Position numbers and translations under genes: made by a program
Notes under the pieces: model-generated
Seen by the model: only the letters and a program-made list of their open reading frames with translations
Database searches by the model: none
Told to the model about the DNA's origin: nothing
Shown here: piece after piece, positions 24,789 to 36,400 of the stretch
Position numbering within the stretch: the first letter of the stretch is position 1
How the letters are laid out: the number at the start of each line of letters is the position of its first letter
IMG/VR virus record: IMGVR_UViG_3300019762_000006
Span: 1 to 64,000 of that record
DNA length: 64,000 bases
Origin: a virus
Direction: 5' to 3' (one strand)

Positions 24789-26657
24789 ATGAATGAATTA
24801 GAGCTAAATCAGATAGAACTAGCTGCAGATGAACACGAGGTAGTAGCTACTATAGCTGAAATACAACAAGAAGATAACACAGACTTAGAAGTATCCTCAG
24901 TAAAGAATGAATACAGTATAGTTGGTGATGCTTTGTATGCAAGTGTGTCTGCAGGAAATGCTCCTCAATGGTTGGTGAACATAATAGACAGCGTGGTAGA
25001 CGGGTTAATAAGTGGTAAAGTCACGGACTTACAAACTGCGGTAGCTAGTATAAACCAGAGTCTACTAGAGTTGGACATAGCTAAGAACCAATACCAAGAA
25101 CTAATAAACATCGAAGAAACAATAGATGGAGTAATAACTAGTAAGTTAGAGACACTAAATGCTACAGTAGCTGGGAATGCTGCTAACATCCTAAGTCTGG
25201 ACACTAACAAAGTGACAGCAGATGAAGCACTTGCTATAGCAATAGATCACTTAAATGCTCAGATATCTGATGGGGATATATACTCACTAGTTACAGCACT
25301 AAACACGGCTATAGCTAATGCTGAGATAAGTGCATCTAGCCAAATAAATACCCTAACTTCAGTGTTTGACAACAACCAAAGTACGGTAGAAAGTATCCTA
25401 AGTAGCAGTGCAGGAGAATATTCAGCAGAAGCTAATGCAGTAACAGACTTAATGAGTACAAGTGTAGATGAGAATGGGGATGTATCTTACGGTGGTATAG
25501 TAGGTAAGATGGTAACTAAGACTGCTGAGGGAGTAGCTTCAGTAGGTGCTAGTACTAGTTCACAGGCATACCTAAACAATGTCTATGCACAAGGTCTGCA
25601 AAGTAACTTCACAAATATCCTAGGAGACTATGTAAACTCCGGACTTGAATACAAGAGTATAATATCTATAAACGGTAAGCAATATGAGAGTGGGTTTGGT
25701 TTAAATATCACAGGAAATGGTTCTGGTACAGTAGCTGATCCATATGAGAGTGAGTTCTGGATAAATGCTGAGAGGCTAAAGTTTACTAATAGCAATCAGA
25801 CAGGACAAGCAGCTCCGTTTACTATAGATGCAAGTGGTACAGTTCCACAAGTTAAGTTTAATGGTGTAGTAGAGTTTAGTAATATAAATGGTGGAGATGA
25901 CATAGCACTTAATAGCGAACTGGCTGCTGGTACTACTGTAATAGATGGTGCTGGTATAACTACAGGTACTGTAACAGCAGATAAGATAAACACAACAGAC
26001 TTAGAAGTGCAAAATGTGGGTCCTGGTGGAAATACTCCATCCTTTGAAATACGTGCCGATGGTACTGCAGGTGAGCATGTATTAGGAGTAGGCAATGGTG
26101 TAAATATATATGGAAGTAGTATATATGGTGGCGACATATCAGGTTCAGCAATAACTGGAGGTACTATTACAGGTACAACTGGGAGTTTTAAAGGCGAGCT
26201 TACATTAAGTAAACTTGGTAATTCGGATGTTACCATAAGTGATGGATCCTCGTATATACCAGCAATAGCATTTGATACAGTTACAAGTAATTTGAGTGTG
26301 TCTGGTGGAGGTGGTGGAACTACCTCTAGCATCTATGTTAGTAAACCTATCCGTAACCACACATCTTTTCTATTCTTAGGAAATCTGAACGTAGTTGCTT
26401 ATGATACTAGTGAAGCTGGGGATACTACAGCTATCGGGTTTGTACACTACAGTGTTGATAATGGAGCGTCGTGGGTACTTATAGGTGCCTCAGGTGCTGG
26501 GTTATTATCAGAAGGTCTTGTGCATAAGGCAGTATCAGGTGTTATGGTTCCTTCTACTGGCACTAACTTAAAAATACGTGTGACTTTAACCGTAGATGGA
26601 GAGGCCGGTACGTTAGCCCTCAATAATGGGAGTTTGATGATATCAAATTTAGGGTAA
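24789..26657 (+). CDS. tail appendage/tip-like protein, 622 aa
   Basis: The N-terminal ~180 residues are helical with repeated I.SLD/LNA segments and a coiled-coil character; the centre (about residues 300-480) resembles host-specificity tail proteins (SIISINGKQYESGFGLNI, DASGTVPQVKFNG, then glycine-rich GGDISGSAITGGTITGTTG beta-helix-like repeats). The C-terminus is a beta-rich knob. It probably forms part of the tail tip or a second fibre. The family resemblance is to central tail-fibre J-type C-terminal regions. Confidence 0.6.
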   Translation: MNELELNQIELAADEHEVVATIAEIQQEDNTDLEVSSVKNEYSIVGDALYASVSAGNAPQWLVNIIDSVVDGLISGKVTDLQTAVASINQSLLELDIAKNQYQELINIEETIDGVITSKLETLNATVAGNAANILSLDTNKVTADEALAIAIDHLNAQISDGDIYSLVTALNTAIANAEISASSQINTLTSVFDNNQSTVESILSSSAGEYSAEANAVTDLMSTSVDENGDVSYGGIVGKMVTKTAEGVASVGASTSSQAYLNNVYAQGLQSNFTNILGDYVNSGLEYKSIISINGKQYESGFGLNITGNGSGTVADPYESEFWINAERLKFTNSNQTGQAAPFTIDASGTVPQVKFNGVVEFSNINGGDDIALNSELAAGTTVIDGAGITTGTVTADKINTTDLEVQNVGPGGNTPSFEIRADGTAGEHVLGVGNGVNIYGSSIYGGDISGSAITGGTITGTTGSFKGELTLSKLGNSDVTISDGSSYIPAIAFDTVTSNLSVSGGGGGTTSSIYVSKPIRNHTSFLFLGNLNVVAYDTSEAGDTTAIGFVHYSVDNGASWVLIGASGAGLLSEGLVHKAVSGVMVPSTGTNLKIRVTLTVDGEAGTLALNNGSLMISNLG

Positions 26658-26672
26658 CCAAAAGGAAAATAA

Positions 26673-26723
26673 ATGTTAGTAACAGTAACAAATGTAGAAC
26701 TAGCTGGAATAGCGAGTGACTAA
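26673..26723 (+). CDS. possible 16-residue coupling peptide
   Basis: MLVTVTNVELAGIASD with ribosome binding site AAAGGAAAATAA. Its stop overlaps the next start (TAATG). It may act as a translational lead-in for the 592-residue gene or be the relic of an older N-terminus. Confidence 0.35.
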   Translation: MLVTVTNVELAGIASD

Positions 26724-28501
26724 TGAAAGAACCACAAATTGATATACGACAGACAGCAGTACAGCAACATATAAACAGAGTAGGATTTAAGAACAAGTTT
26801 CTAAGACTTTGGGGAGATAACGGTATAGCCCTTAGTGGTAGACATATATACTATCCAGATATGGAATTCAGAAATGTAAAGCTATTTAAGTTTCTGAACA
26901 TGTATGAGGATCTAAAGGAGTCTACAAATAATATGAAAGGTGTAGAATCTGCTTGGATATACTTAAACCCAGAAAAAATGAAATCCTCAGATTTGACTGA
27001 AGAGCTGTTAGTACAGACCTTAGAGTTTAACATACCTAACGGTGTGTATAGCATAACTGTAGCTCCTAAGGTAAGGCTAGTCAAAAGGAAATTCGGTGGG
27101 ATATTTGGTACTACAACAGTAACTGAAGAAGGCCCTGATACTTTAGGTATACTAAGTGATACATATGTAAATGGGGATGGGACTATAGACCATAAGGTAC
27201 TAGGCGAATACATCAAAGATAACTACACCACATTAGTGTCAGACTATATAATAGACCCTAATAGTACTCCTGAGGAGGATTCTGAAAGTATAGAAGTAGA
27301 AACAGCTAATTTGGTGGCTATGTACGCTTTAGGAGGTTCAAATGGGTTCAGTGTAGAAGTTACAGGAATGACTTACACTTTTTCGGAATCTGCCAAAATA
27401 GTGAAACAAGATAATGGTACTTCAGTTAGCTACCCGTATCGTACTAAGGCTTTGAATATAGAGATGAAAATAGAACAGATTGGCGCTATAGGAGAAGATG
27501 ACCCTATAGTACAAAAAATAGTTGCAAAATATAATGAACTTGAAGCATTGGATGAAGCTAAAAATGCAACGAATTCGTCAGTAGATAGCGCACTTAGTAA
27601 AGTATCAGAAAAAACTGATGAGATATGGGTGAATGGTCTGATGAGGCTTGACATATTTAGTGCCCAAGTCCTGAAGACCAAAGATTTAGTTCCTATAATA
27701 ACTGGCTCAATAGATACAGGCTACCAAAAGAAAAAAGCAAAATGGTATAGCAAATTACTTTCAATTATAGTACTAGTAGTAGCAGTATACTTGACAGCAA
27801 TTTCTGGTGGAAGTTTGGCACCATTAGCTAAAGTGGCATTAGTAGCTACCGTTGCTACGTTAGCTGTTACTGTTACCAGTGTAGTTCTAACTGCATGGGG
27901 AGACTATGCAGGAGGAGCATTCGCAGGTAAGCTATCGCAAGGATTAGGTAAAATATCTGCTATAGTAGGATTCCTAAATCTGGCAAATATAGCAGTTAAC
28001 GCACTACGAACAGCTGCTACGGAAGGTGCCAAACAAGCAGCTGCTCAAGAGCTTGGTAAGCAGGCCACTGAAGTTACAGCTGCAGAGTTAGTTACTTACC
28101 AAGCAAGTAGGTCTCTATTAGACACAATAACCCAAACAGCTGCTGAGCTATTTAAAAATACGGGAGGTAACTTCCTAAGCACAAAGCAAGGATTGACAAT
28201 AACTAACAAAGTGTATGGTATGTACACAAAAAACAAGTTAGAAAAGCTGTCCTCGAAGCTTGAATCAGCAGAGACTAAAGAAGCGAGTTACGCTGAGTTA
28301 GAGGAGCAGATGAGATCAAAAGACATTAGTAAAGAATTTATAAAAGCTGGAGCTGAAGTGCTAACTGATAGTATAGATGACCCCTATGACAACATATACA
28401 GTGGTTGGTCTACCAATATGCATTCAGGCAATATACAGAAGACTAGTTGGAAATGGAATAGGACTGGTGCGAAGGACGGCTTAAGGAATGATAAGATATA
28501 A
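26723..28501 (+). CDS. virion protein with membrane-active hydrophobic region, 592 aa
   Basis: Residues about 345-435 hold two or three long hydrophobic segments (LLSIIVLVVAVYLTAISGG, ALVATVATLAVTVTSVVL and a following alanine-rich stretch), unusual for a structural protein and typical of internal proteins that insert into the host membrane during ejection. The first third is alpha/beta, the C-terminus coiled coil. The gene lies between tail and vRNAP genes, the position of N4 internal/tail proteins. Start chosen at the TAATG overlap with the micropeptide. Confidence 0.55.
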   Translation: MKEPQIDIRQTAVQQHINRVGFKNKFLRLWGDNGIALSGRHIYYPDMEFRNVKLFKFLNMYEDLKESTNNMKGVESAWIYLNPEKMKSSDLTEELLVQTLEFNIPNGVYSITVAPKVRLVKRKFGGIFGTTTVTEEGPDTLGILSDTYVNGDGTIDHKVLGEYIKDNYTTLVSDYIIDPNSTPEEDSESIEVETANLVAMYALGGSNGFSVEVTGMTYTFSESAKIVKQDNGTSVSYPYRTKALNIEMKIEQIGAIGEDDPIVQKIVAKYNELEALDEAKNATNSSVDSALSKVSEKTDEIWVNGLMRLDIFSAQVLKTKDLVPIITGSIDTGYQKKKAKWYSKLLSIIVLVVAVYLTAISGGSLAPLAKVALVATVATLAVTVTSVVLTAWGDYAGGAFAGKLSQGLGKISAIVGFLNLANIAVNALRTAATEGAKQAAAQELGKQATEVTAAELVTYQASRSLLDTITQTAAELFKNTGGNFLSTKQGLTITNKVYGMYTKNKLEKLSSKLESAETKEASYAELEEQMRSKDISKEFIKAGAEVLTDSIDDPYDNIYSGWSTNMHSGNIQKTSWKWNRTGAKDGLRNDKI

Positions 28502-28538
28502 TAGAGACAAAATAGAATAAAAGTAATAGGAGATAACT

Positions 28539-29060
28539 ATGACAGAAAAAGAAATGCAAGCAATACTTGCTAATCAAACAGGACGTGACGAGTATACGGA
28601 TTTGGGATTTAGTAAAAACGGGCTGATAGCACCTAATAGTAGTGCATTAGCCGGACAGTTAGTCACTACGCAGCCTACAACAACTTTGGGTAATCCTGGA
28701 CTATCTGGAACTGTGGGGACAGAAACAACATCCCCATTGCTACAAGAAGGTGGATATGTGCCAAATCTTAAGTTCGATGCGAATAGTAATGTGACAGGTG
28801 TGGATACTACTACAGGAATTGGGTTAAATGCCCCTGTAGGTACAGGTAACTCGGATGCATCGTGGTTCTCAGAAAATAAGGATATGCTAAGTGCTGGGTT
28901 GGGATTAGGTCAACTAGGTTTAGGTGTACTAAATTACAATGCAAATAAAAAACAGTTAGAAAGTGACTTGGCTACAGCACAACAAGCTAGACAACTAGCA
29001 CTGGCAAGAGCTGCTAATAAAACTGGGATTCAAAACAAGTTCCAATCGGTATGGAGTTAA
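28539..29060 (+). CDS. hypothetical internal virion protein, 173 aa
   Basis: Low-complexity Gly/Thr-rich centre (TTTLGNPGLSGTVGTETT) and a glycine-leucine stretch (LSAGLGLGQLGLGVLNY) followed by an alanine/glutamine helix. Patterns like this occur in small internal virion proteins of podoviruses that open the membrane channel. Placement before the vRNAP gene fits N4 genes 51-52. Confidence 0.5.
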   Translation: MTEKEMQAILANQTGRDEYTDLGFSKNGLIAPNSSALAGQLVTTQPTTTLGNPGLSGTVGTETTSPLLQEGGYVPNLKFDANSNVTGVDTTTGIGLNAPVGTGNSDASWFSENKDMLSAGLGLGQLGLGVLNYNANKKQLESDLATAQQARQLALARAANKTGIQNKFQSVWS

Positions 29061-29061
29061 T

Positions 29062-30390
29062 ATGGCAATAGATTTAACAGGTGGTATAAGTAGCGCGTTA
29101 TCTGATACCTTTAATAGGTTCAATCAAGACGACTTAAACAAGAAAGCAGAACTGGCTAAACAAGAACAGCTTAAGTATGTGAGAGATAGAAATGCTGTGC
29201 TAGATGCACAAAATAAACAGCTATTCGATATGAAAATAGCTGAAGCGAATAGGCTAAAACAACAAGACAATAGACTTGGTGAAATAATGGGTAAGCTTAG
29301 TAACACAACAGCAGAACAAGTAGTGAGTACTCCTGGAAATGCTAATGAAGTTGCTGCTCAACAAGGGCTGAACCAAAGAGTAGACCAAAGATTACAAAAC
29401 TATAAGCAGAATCAAGACAATAAATATACAGATAACTTGTTTGCTGCATTAGATGCACAAAATGAGGCTCTAATGAATGTTAAAGAAGGCATTATGTTGT
29501 CTAAACCCAAAGACCCTAGAAGTACTGGGTACACTGTAAGTCCTGTGAAAGGTACAAGTAATGAAGTGTACACTACTACTGAAGGGGAAAGACTAACATT
29601 TGACCCTGAAAGTGCGGTTGGTAAACTGCTGTACGGAAAGAATACTGGTGGAGGATATGAACAAGTAACTCCTGTTAATGCGGTAGTTGGCGGTGAAGAG
29701 GCCAAAAAGGCTACAGCAGAGATGGAAAGAATAAAAGCTGAAGGGCCTAAATTCAACGATAAGCGTATTGAAGCAATAAACAGTAGCAGAGTAGACGTAG
29801 ATAAATTAGTTAAACCCTCAAAAGAGATAAAGAATGTGAAACTTACTAAAGATGAGTGGGCCCAGAATGCATACAATATAATTGCTAGTGACCCAACATT
29901 GTCTGGAAGTGCCAAAGCTAAAGCAATAAACTCCCTAAACACTCAAGCAGAGTTGCTATTTGGTAAAAGTAAAGAAGCTACCTATGACCAAATATTCAAG
30001 GCAAAGAAAGCTATAAAAGAAGAAGCTGATGCTAGACAGACAAGTACAGCAATTGCTAGAGACTTAAATATAAGAATACCTAATGGTATGTCAGGCAAAT
30101 CTGCGTTAGACTATGTGAAAAATACTGAGGCGTATAAGACGCTAGGAGATAAGAAAAAGTATAATAAATATGGTGCAGGGCCAGAAACTCTAAAGGCTTA
30201 CGATAGTGGACTTGGTACTATAGACTCAGATGACCAAAAGAAAATTGAAAAAGCTGCGGCCAAAGCTAAGCTTACGGATAAAGATTTGGCTAGTATAATA
30301 ACAACTATGAATACTAAGGACTTAACTCCTAGATTCAGTGGTAATGTTACTGAAGATGTACTAGACTACATAAATAGAACTTCTAAATAA
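29062..30390 (+). CDS. internal virion protein, 442 aa
   Basis: Mostly helical and charged; the first 130 residues are a strong coiled coil (DDLNKKAELAKQEQLKYVRD and on). No enzymatic motif. It immediately precedes the vRNAP gene and lies two nt after the preceding stop. A role as a packaged partner of vRNAP or in the ejection apparatus is inferred from the gene order. Confidence 0.5.
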   Translation: MAIDLTGGISSALSDTFNRFNQDDLNKKAELAKQEQLKYVRDRNAVLDAQNKQLFDMKIAEANRLKQQDNRLGEIMGKLSNTTAEQVVSTPGNANEVAAQQGLNQRVDQRLQNYKQNQDNKYTDNLFAALDAQNEALMNVKEGIMLSKPKDPRSTGYTVSPVKGTSNEVYTTTEGERLTFDPESAVGKLLYGKNTGGGYEQVTPVNAVVGGEEAKKATAEMERIKAEGPKFNDKRIEAINSSRVDVDKLVKPSKEIKNVKLTKDEWAQNAYNIIASDPTLSGSAKAKAINSLNTQAELLFGKSKEATYDQIFKAKKAIKEEADARQTSTAIARDLNIRIPNGMSGKSALDYVKNTEAYKTLGDKKKYNKYGAGPETLKAYDSGLGTIDSDDQKKIEKAAAKAKLTDKDLASIITTMNTKDLTPRFSGNVTEDVLDYINRTSK

Positions 30391-30407
30391 TGCTATAAGG
30401 TATGTTA

Positions 30408-30416
30408 TGTTAAAAT
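30408..30416 (+). promoter_or_regulatory. extended -10 promoter before the vRNAP gene
   Basis: TGTTAAAAT (TGn plus a one-mismatch -10) in the 56-nt gap before the ATG at 30447. A dedicated late promoter for the giant gene is plausible. Confidence 0.35.
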
Positions 30417-30446
30417 AGTTAAAATATACAACTATAAGGACATAAC

Positions 30447-33400
30447 ATGCCAACTCAAGAAGAACTTCTAAACGCTGTATTCGTAAATACAAATAACACA
30501 CCAAAACAAACAAATAATTCACAATATGTATACGATGCAGATACACTATACCAAAATGGTAATGGGTACAGAGTAGAAGGGATAGATGCTCCTGAGATGC
30601 CATCCTATGCACTAAAGCAAGAAAGAATTGCAAAGGCACTAAAAAGCAAGCTTGGAAGATTCGTTAGTAAAGCAACAGCTGGAGAAGCTGCTAAACTAGA
30701 AGCTGAACTAAGTACACTGAACTTCAATGGGATTGACTCAGGATTCCAAGAAACAAGCTTTAATGACAATCAACTACAACCTACTTACCAAGAAACTCCA
30801 CAATCCGATTCAAAAGGGGTATATGGGAGAGATATACTCAATAACCCAGCATACCAAAATGAACTTGTGGCTAAAGGATATGCAATACCTGCGTTTGATA
30901 ACCAGACACCAGAAGGTCAAGCACTAATGCTAAATGCAAAGAAACAAAAGCTTGGGCTTTGGGCAGATCCGGAATATGCTGCTGAAATGGAAGCAGTGGC
31001 CAATAAAAGAGGTACTAGTACAGTAGAAGAGATACCTGAATACAATATACTAAGGGGCGTGGGTTCTGCTGGATTAGATGTAGCAGCTAAGGTTGGTGGA
31101 CTGATTGGTGAAACTATTGAGTCTGCTGGTGAAGGAATTGGAGTAGATGCTGTTAAAAACAGCGGAACAGCATTGCAAAATGCCTTTACAGAGTTCCAAA
31201 GAAAACAGTATGGTAAAGAGATAACTGGGTATGTAAGTAGAAATGTAGATGAGCTTAGCGCTGAAATAGACGATACAATAAAAAAAGATGGATACATGTC
31301 TGCAATAGCTAAGGCTGTGACAGACCCAAGATCACTGGAAGTACTTGCAAATAGTGTGCCTGAAATGATAGCACTTGCGGCTAGTGTTGGAGGTATGGCT
31401 GTAGCGAATGTGAACAATAACATAAATATGGCCGAAGCTGAATTAGGTAGAAAATTAGACACAAAAGAAAAGGTGTTGAGTGCTAGTGCTAGTATAGTTG
31501 GTACGTACATGGATAGATTTGGTGACAAATTGGCACTTAGTGGGATGAATCCTACTAAAGAAGCACTAAAGACTGTGATAAATAAAATGAGCCAAGAAGG
31601 TAAAAATACACTTAGTAAGAAGTATGGTAAAGAGATACTTACAATAAGTTCTGCTCCACTTAGACTAGCTAGTGCAGGTGCTATTGAAGGATTGACTGAA
31701 AAAGGTCAAACAATGCTAGAAACTGCTGCACAAACTCCTAGAGTATTCGAGGAAGGATTTACAAAAGAAGAACTAGATGAATCCAATGTTGCTGGTGTAC
31801 TTGGGGTTACTATGGGTACACAAATGGCAAGTCCAAAAGTTGTTTATGATGTAGCTACGAAAACAGTGCCAAGTCTTCCAAAGGCTAGTAAAGATATACT
31901 AGAACGAGCTACAGAGACAGAAGCACAACGTAAAGTAAGAGAAACTACTGAAGTAAGTGCTCCAATTAGAGAGGCTGCAATAGACAGTACACTAAAAGGT
32001 GACACAGACAGTGTGGTAAAATCAGCTGAGGAGATGCATGGTAAATTAGCTAAAGAGTTAGATGGAAGTGCTCCAAAGAAGTATACATACAATGTGGTAC
32101 TATCAAATGCACTGAATAGAGCACACGAGTCGAATGATGACACAGCAATAGCTAATGTGTACAAAACAATTGGTGATTTAAATAACCGAAAAGATGTAGA
32201 CTTCAAAGCATCTGAAATGGTAGATAGTAGAATGTACGAAGCTACTAAGGAGTTTCTGGACTTAGTCAACAAAAATGACTTAACAGCAACAGATAAAATG
32301 GAAGCAATAAACTTAGGTAAAAAGATAGGTGAGAATGCTACTGAACAAAGTGCTAGTAAAAGTAACATACTAACTGAAGTAAGATTGATGAAAGAGCAAT
32401 TGGAAAAAGAGAAAAAAAGCTTAAAGTCAGTTAAAGGCTCAGAAGACTTTGGTGGACCAATAGATAAGCTAATGAAAATAGTAGATGATTACTTAGAAAA
32501 TAGAGATGCTGAAAAAGTGAATGCTCAAGTAATGGACTTAGGGTACATAGAATTGGATCCCACAAGTGGTGTACTAAAAGCAGATCCAAATAGACCTGGG
32601 TTACGTGTATATGCTAAAGAGCTAGAAAAACAGATGCTAAACCCTAACACTAATAAGAACTTACTAGATAAAAAAGTAGTTGCTAGTGGACAAGTAACAA
32701 TACCAAAGCTAGCTAAATTTGCTAAGAGTAGACTAGATAAACTAAATCCATACAAAGATAATTCTGCGTACCAAACAAGCTCATTACTAAACACACTCAA
32801 GGCCGAAAATGAACAAATGAGTAACACAATAGTAGAACTAGTGAAGATTGCTAGTAAATTAGAAATAGACAAAGAAATAAAAGATAAGTATGTAGCAAAG
32901 CTAAAAGAAGCTGGTAAAAGTGCTGTAGAAGCAAATAAAGAGATGCTAAGAAGAGAAAAGTTAATAAATGACACAACTAAACCAAGTGGAAATGGACAAC
33001 TTGCGTTCCAAGTAGACCCAGATGGTACTGAATCAATAAGACTGGTAAGTGGTGAAAGTAACACAAAAGTTGCTGATGTAGTAGATGGTAAAGTTGTGCC
33101 AATTGCACAAGAACAGAATGCGGAACAAGTTGCAGATAAACCTCTAAGTAATGCTTCAATAGTTGAAAAAGCTCCAACTAAAGAATCAATGAAAGAAGAG
33201 GGTGTAAGAAATGCTAAAAATGTGACAACTGCACCAAAGCCAAAGCAAACAGTAGTGCAATGGTTAACAGCACAACTGGATGAAATGGTTGATAACCAAA
33301 AAAAGACAATGGTAGAAGCTGCTAAAGAAATAAATGACTACTTAAGTGCACAAGGATTAGATAAAGATACAATTACTAAGTACAATGTAATACTTAGAAA

Positions 33401-36400
33401 GCTGGTAAAAGATAGAGTGGATGAAAAGAAAACTCCTCTGAATAAAGTAAGAGCTAGGGTATCAGAATTGGATACAGAACTAAGTAAGCTAGTTGAAAAC
33501 GTTGAGGATATGAATATGCTAGTACACGTAAAAGAGTACTACAAAAGAAAACTTGGTGAAGTACAAGCTGAAAGAACTACATTGAATAAGGTGCTTGATA
33601 GAATGGAGGCAGAACTAACTAAGAGAACTGGTACAAATAGAGTAAGCAAGTTAAGAGAGCTTGCTGACAAACTAATAAAAGGTATGGTAAGAGCACTACA
33701 AGAAGTTAAAAAAAGAATAAATCTAGTAAACGCTGAGCACGATAGATTAACATCAGAGCTAAATGAAATATCAACAATGATAAAAACAATTGAAGAAGAA
33801 TACATAGGTACAGTAGAACCCGAGATAGAGACTAGACAAACATCAATAGGAGAAATAACAAGATATGAAGATAGTGCTTATGGACCTATGGTAGAGCTTG
33901 GTAACAAAAGAGTAAATGCTAGAAGAACCCTAAGTCCAACAGGTAAGGTAGTACAAAGTCCGTCAAGTGCGTTGAATGATGCAATGGAAGTACTAAAACA
34001 GGATAAAATAGAAGAGTTGAATGCAGAATTAACAGAACTTGCTAGTGAAGGTATAACAAGCTTAGGAGCTAAAATACTAAAAAGAAACCTAGAAAACTTC
34101 CCAATAGTGTCTCCAGTACATAAAATACTTACTAGTGGGTATGATAGTGTATTCGGAAAGCTAGAAGGAAATATATTCAAAGATGCTGATAAATTACTAG
34201 AAGTGTTACCAAAAGGATTCAAAGACTTCTTTGCGTCAGACAAAGAGAATGAACAGGCACTAATAGATAACTTCCAAACAATGAGCAAGTATATAGAAAA
34301 TACTAAAATTGGAGATATAAAAATTGGTTCAAATAGGATTAGTAAACATATAGATCAATTTGGATTGGTAATGAACCAAAAGCTTGGGTTTGTGCCAATT
34401 GAAAGACAACTAATAGTTGGTGACAGAGTAAAGATTGGTGAAACAACATACTTAATAGGTAAAATAGAAGGAGATAAAGCTACTGTAACAATCCCAGGTA
34501 AGAAAGGTACAAGCACAAAGAAACTAAGTGAGTTCCAATCAGTTAGAGAGAAACAGCCTGAATCGTTTCCAGTAGATATAATAGAACTAATAGGAACTGT
34601 GAAAGATGATAAACTGGAGATAGATGAACAAACTGAAACAATACTAAAGTTCTACACAGCTAAGATGGTAACCGATACACAAGCTATGATTGGTAAAATA
34701 CTAAGCTTCGATGAATCAGAAATGGGACTGTACTTAGGTATCACAGATCCAGATGAACAGATAAAAGTCAAACAAGATGCACAAAATGGTTTGGTAAATT
34801 CTGCAAGTGTACGGTCAGATATAGGGAATGAAGTATACCAAGCACTAGGAATAAAGTTAACAAAGAATACTCCTGAGTTTACTGAAGAATCACTAACATC
34901 TGCGTTAGGTGTACTAGTACAAGCAATAGCAGTAGATAATGGTACAATGTCAATGGATAAGCTAACTGCAGAGAAGAATACAAACTTGATACAAGTAAAC
35001 AGAGCAGCAGTAGATAAAGCACTAGAAGTAGATGGTAGAGGTACTGAACAATTAGCAAAAGCGATGAGTAAACTACAGTACTTGAATGAAGCTAGAAATA
35101 GACCCCTACCAAAAACTGCAAAGCCTAAGCGTAAGACTAGTAGAAATGTAATGAATACAAAAATACCTATGGATGCATTGAATAACGATAAACTGAATGA
35201 TATGGAACAAATAGCATATACAATTAGTCCTAAACTACAAATGTGGTTGGCTATGGATGAAACAGAAGCATTGAAAGCCAGAGGATACGTAGAAGTTGAG
35301 TCTGCTGGTCTGCATATAAGTGAACAAGATGCACAACAAGCCAGAAATGATAAATTGGTAAGAGAATGGGAAATACTTAAGATATTTGCTCAAGCAACAA
35401 AGAATAAAAAGTTTTACTTAGATTGGGGTCAAACAGTAAGTGGTAGATTCACAATACTAAATGACATACAGTACCAAGAAAGTAAACTGCATAGAGAGTT
35501 TGTGGTAGCAGACAATAGCACAGAGACAATAGATGTAAATGATGCTGATTCAAGACAAATGTTGGAAGCTAGCATACTACAAGGGTTAGACATGGACCCA
35601 GATAAGTTAAGTACAGAAACAGCTAGTGCTAACTTCAATAAACTGTTCAAAGTAACAGATAAAGGAATTGAGGTAACTGAAAAAGGGGCAGTAAAAACAG
35701 CATATGAAGCATTGAGAGCTGGTAAGGTAGATGCGGATGCAATGGCAGAAGTATTTGCTGATTCAGAGGGACATCATGGTATAAGCTCAATAGAGTTGCT
35801 AGTAGATTGGAACAAAGCAATAGTAGATGGTACTACACTAGAAACACACGCTAACTTAGAAATTGATGCGATAACAAGTGGTATGATACTAACATTACTA
35901 CAAATAGGTACAGATAAAGCAATAGAACTTGCTGAAAAAGGTGGAATATATACGGCTGATAGAGCAAAAGAACTAGAAGCATATGTAAAACATTGGTTGG
36001 GTGATGTAACATTTACTCCAGGAGCATTGATTGAAGCTGGTAAGAAACACGCATCAGCAATTGAATCTGGTACAGATAAAAAGTTGCTAAAAGGACAAGA
36101 AACTAACTTACAAAGTGATACAGTATTCAAAGACCTGTACTCAACAATTGGGGTTGGGATGATTGAAGAAGTTCAAACATATAAAGAGAGATTACTAGCA
36201 AAATCGGATAAGACTGAGTCTGAAATGAAACAACTTGCAATGTTAAATGAGATCGGAGAGTTGAACTTAAAGAATATCCGATCAATTGCAAAGAGTCCTG
36301 TAATGGTATACATATACGGAGCAACAGTAAACTCAATTAAGAAAAAGTTAACATACTCACTTGGAATAGATACACTAGTTAAGACAATAAAGAAAGCTAG

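Noticed and set aside
25796-26332. 178-residue minus-strand ORF rich in Pro and Val
   Set aside because: Complement of the glycine/threonine repeats of the tail appendage gene, no ribosome binding site.
30917-31528. 203-residue minus-strand ORF inside the vRNAP gene
   Set aside because: Antisense shadow of the strongly supported giant gene; low-complexity Ser/Leu composition, no start signal.
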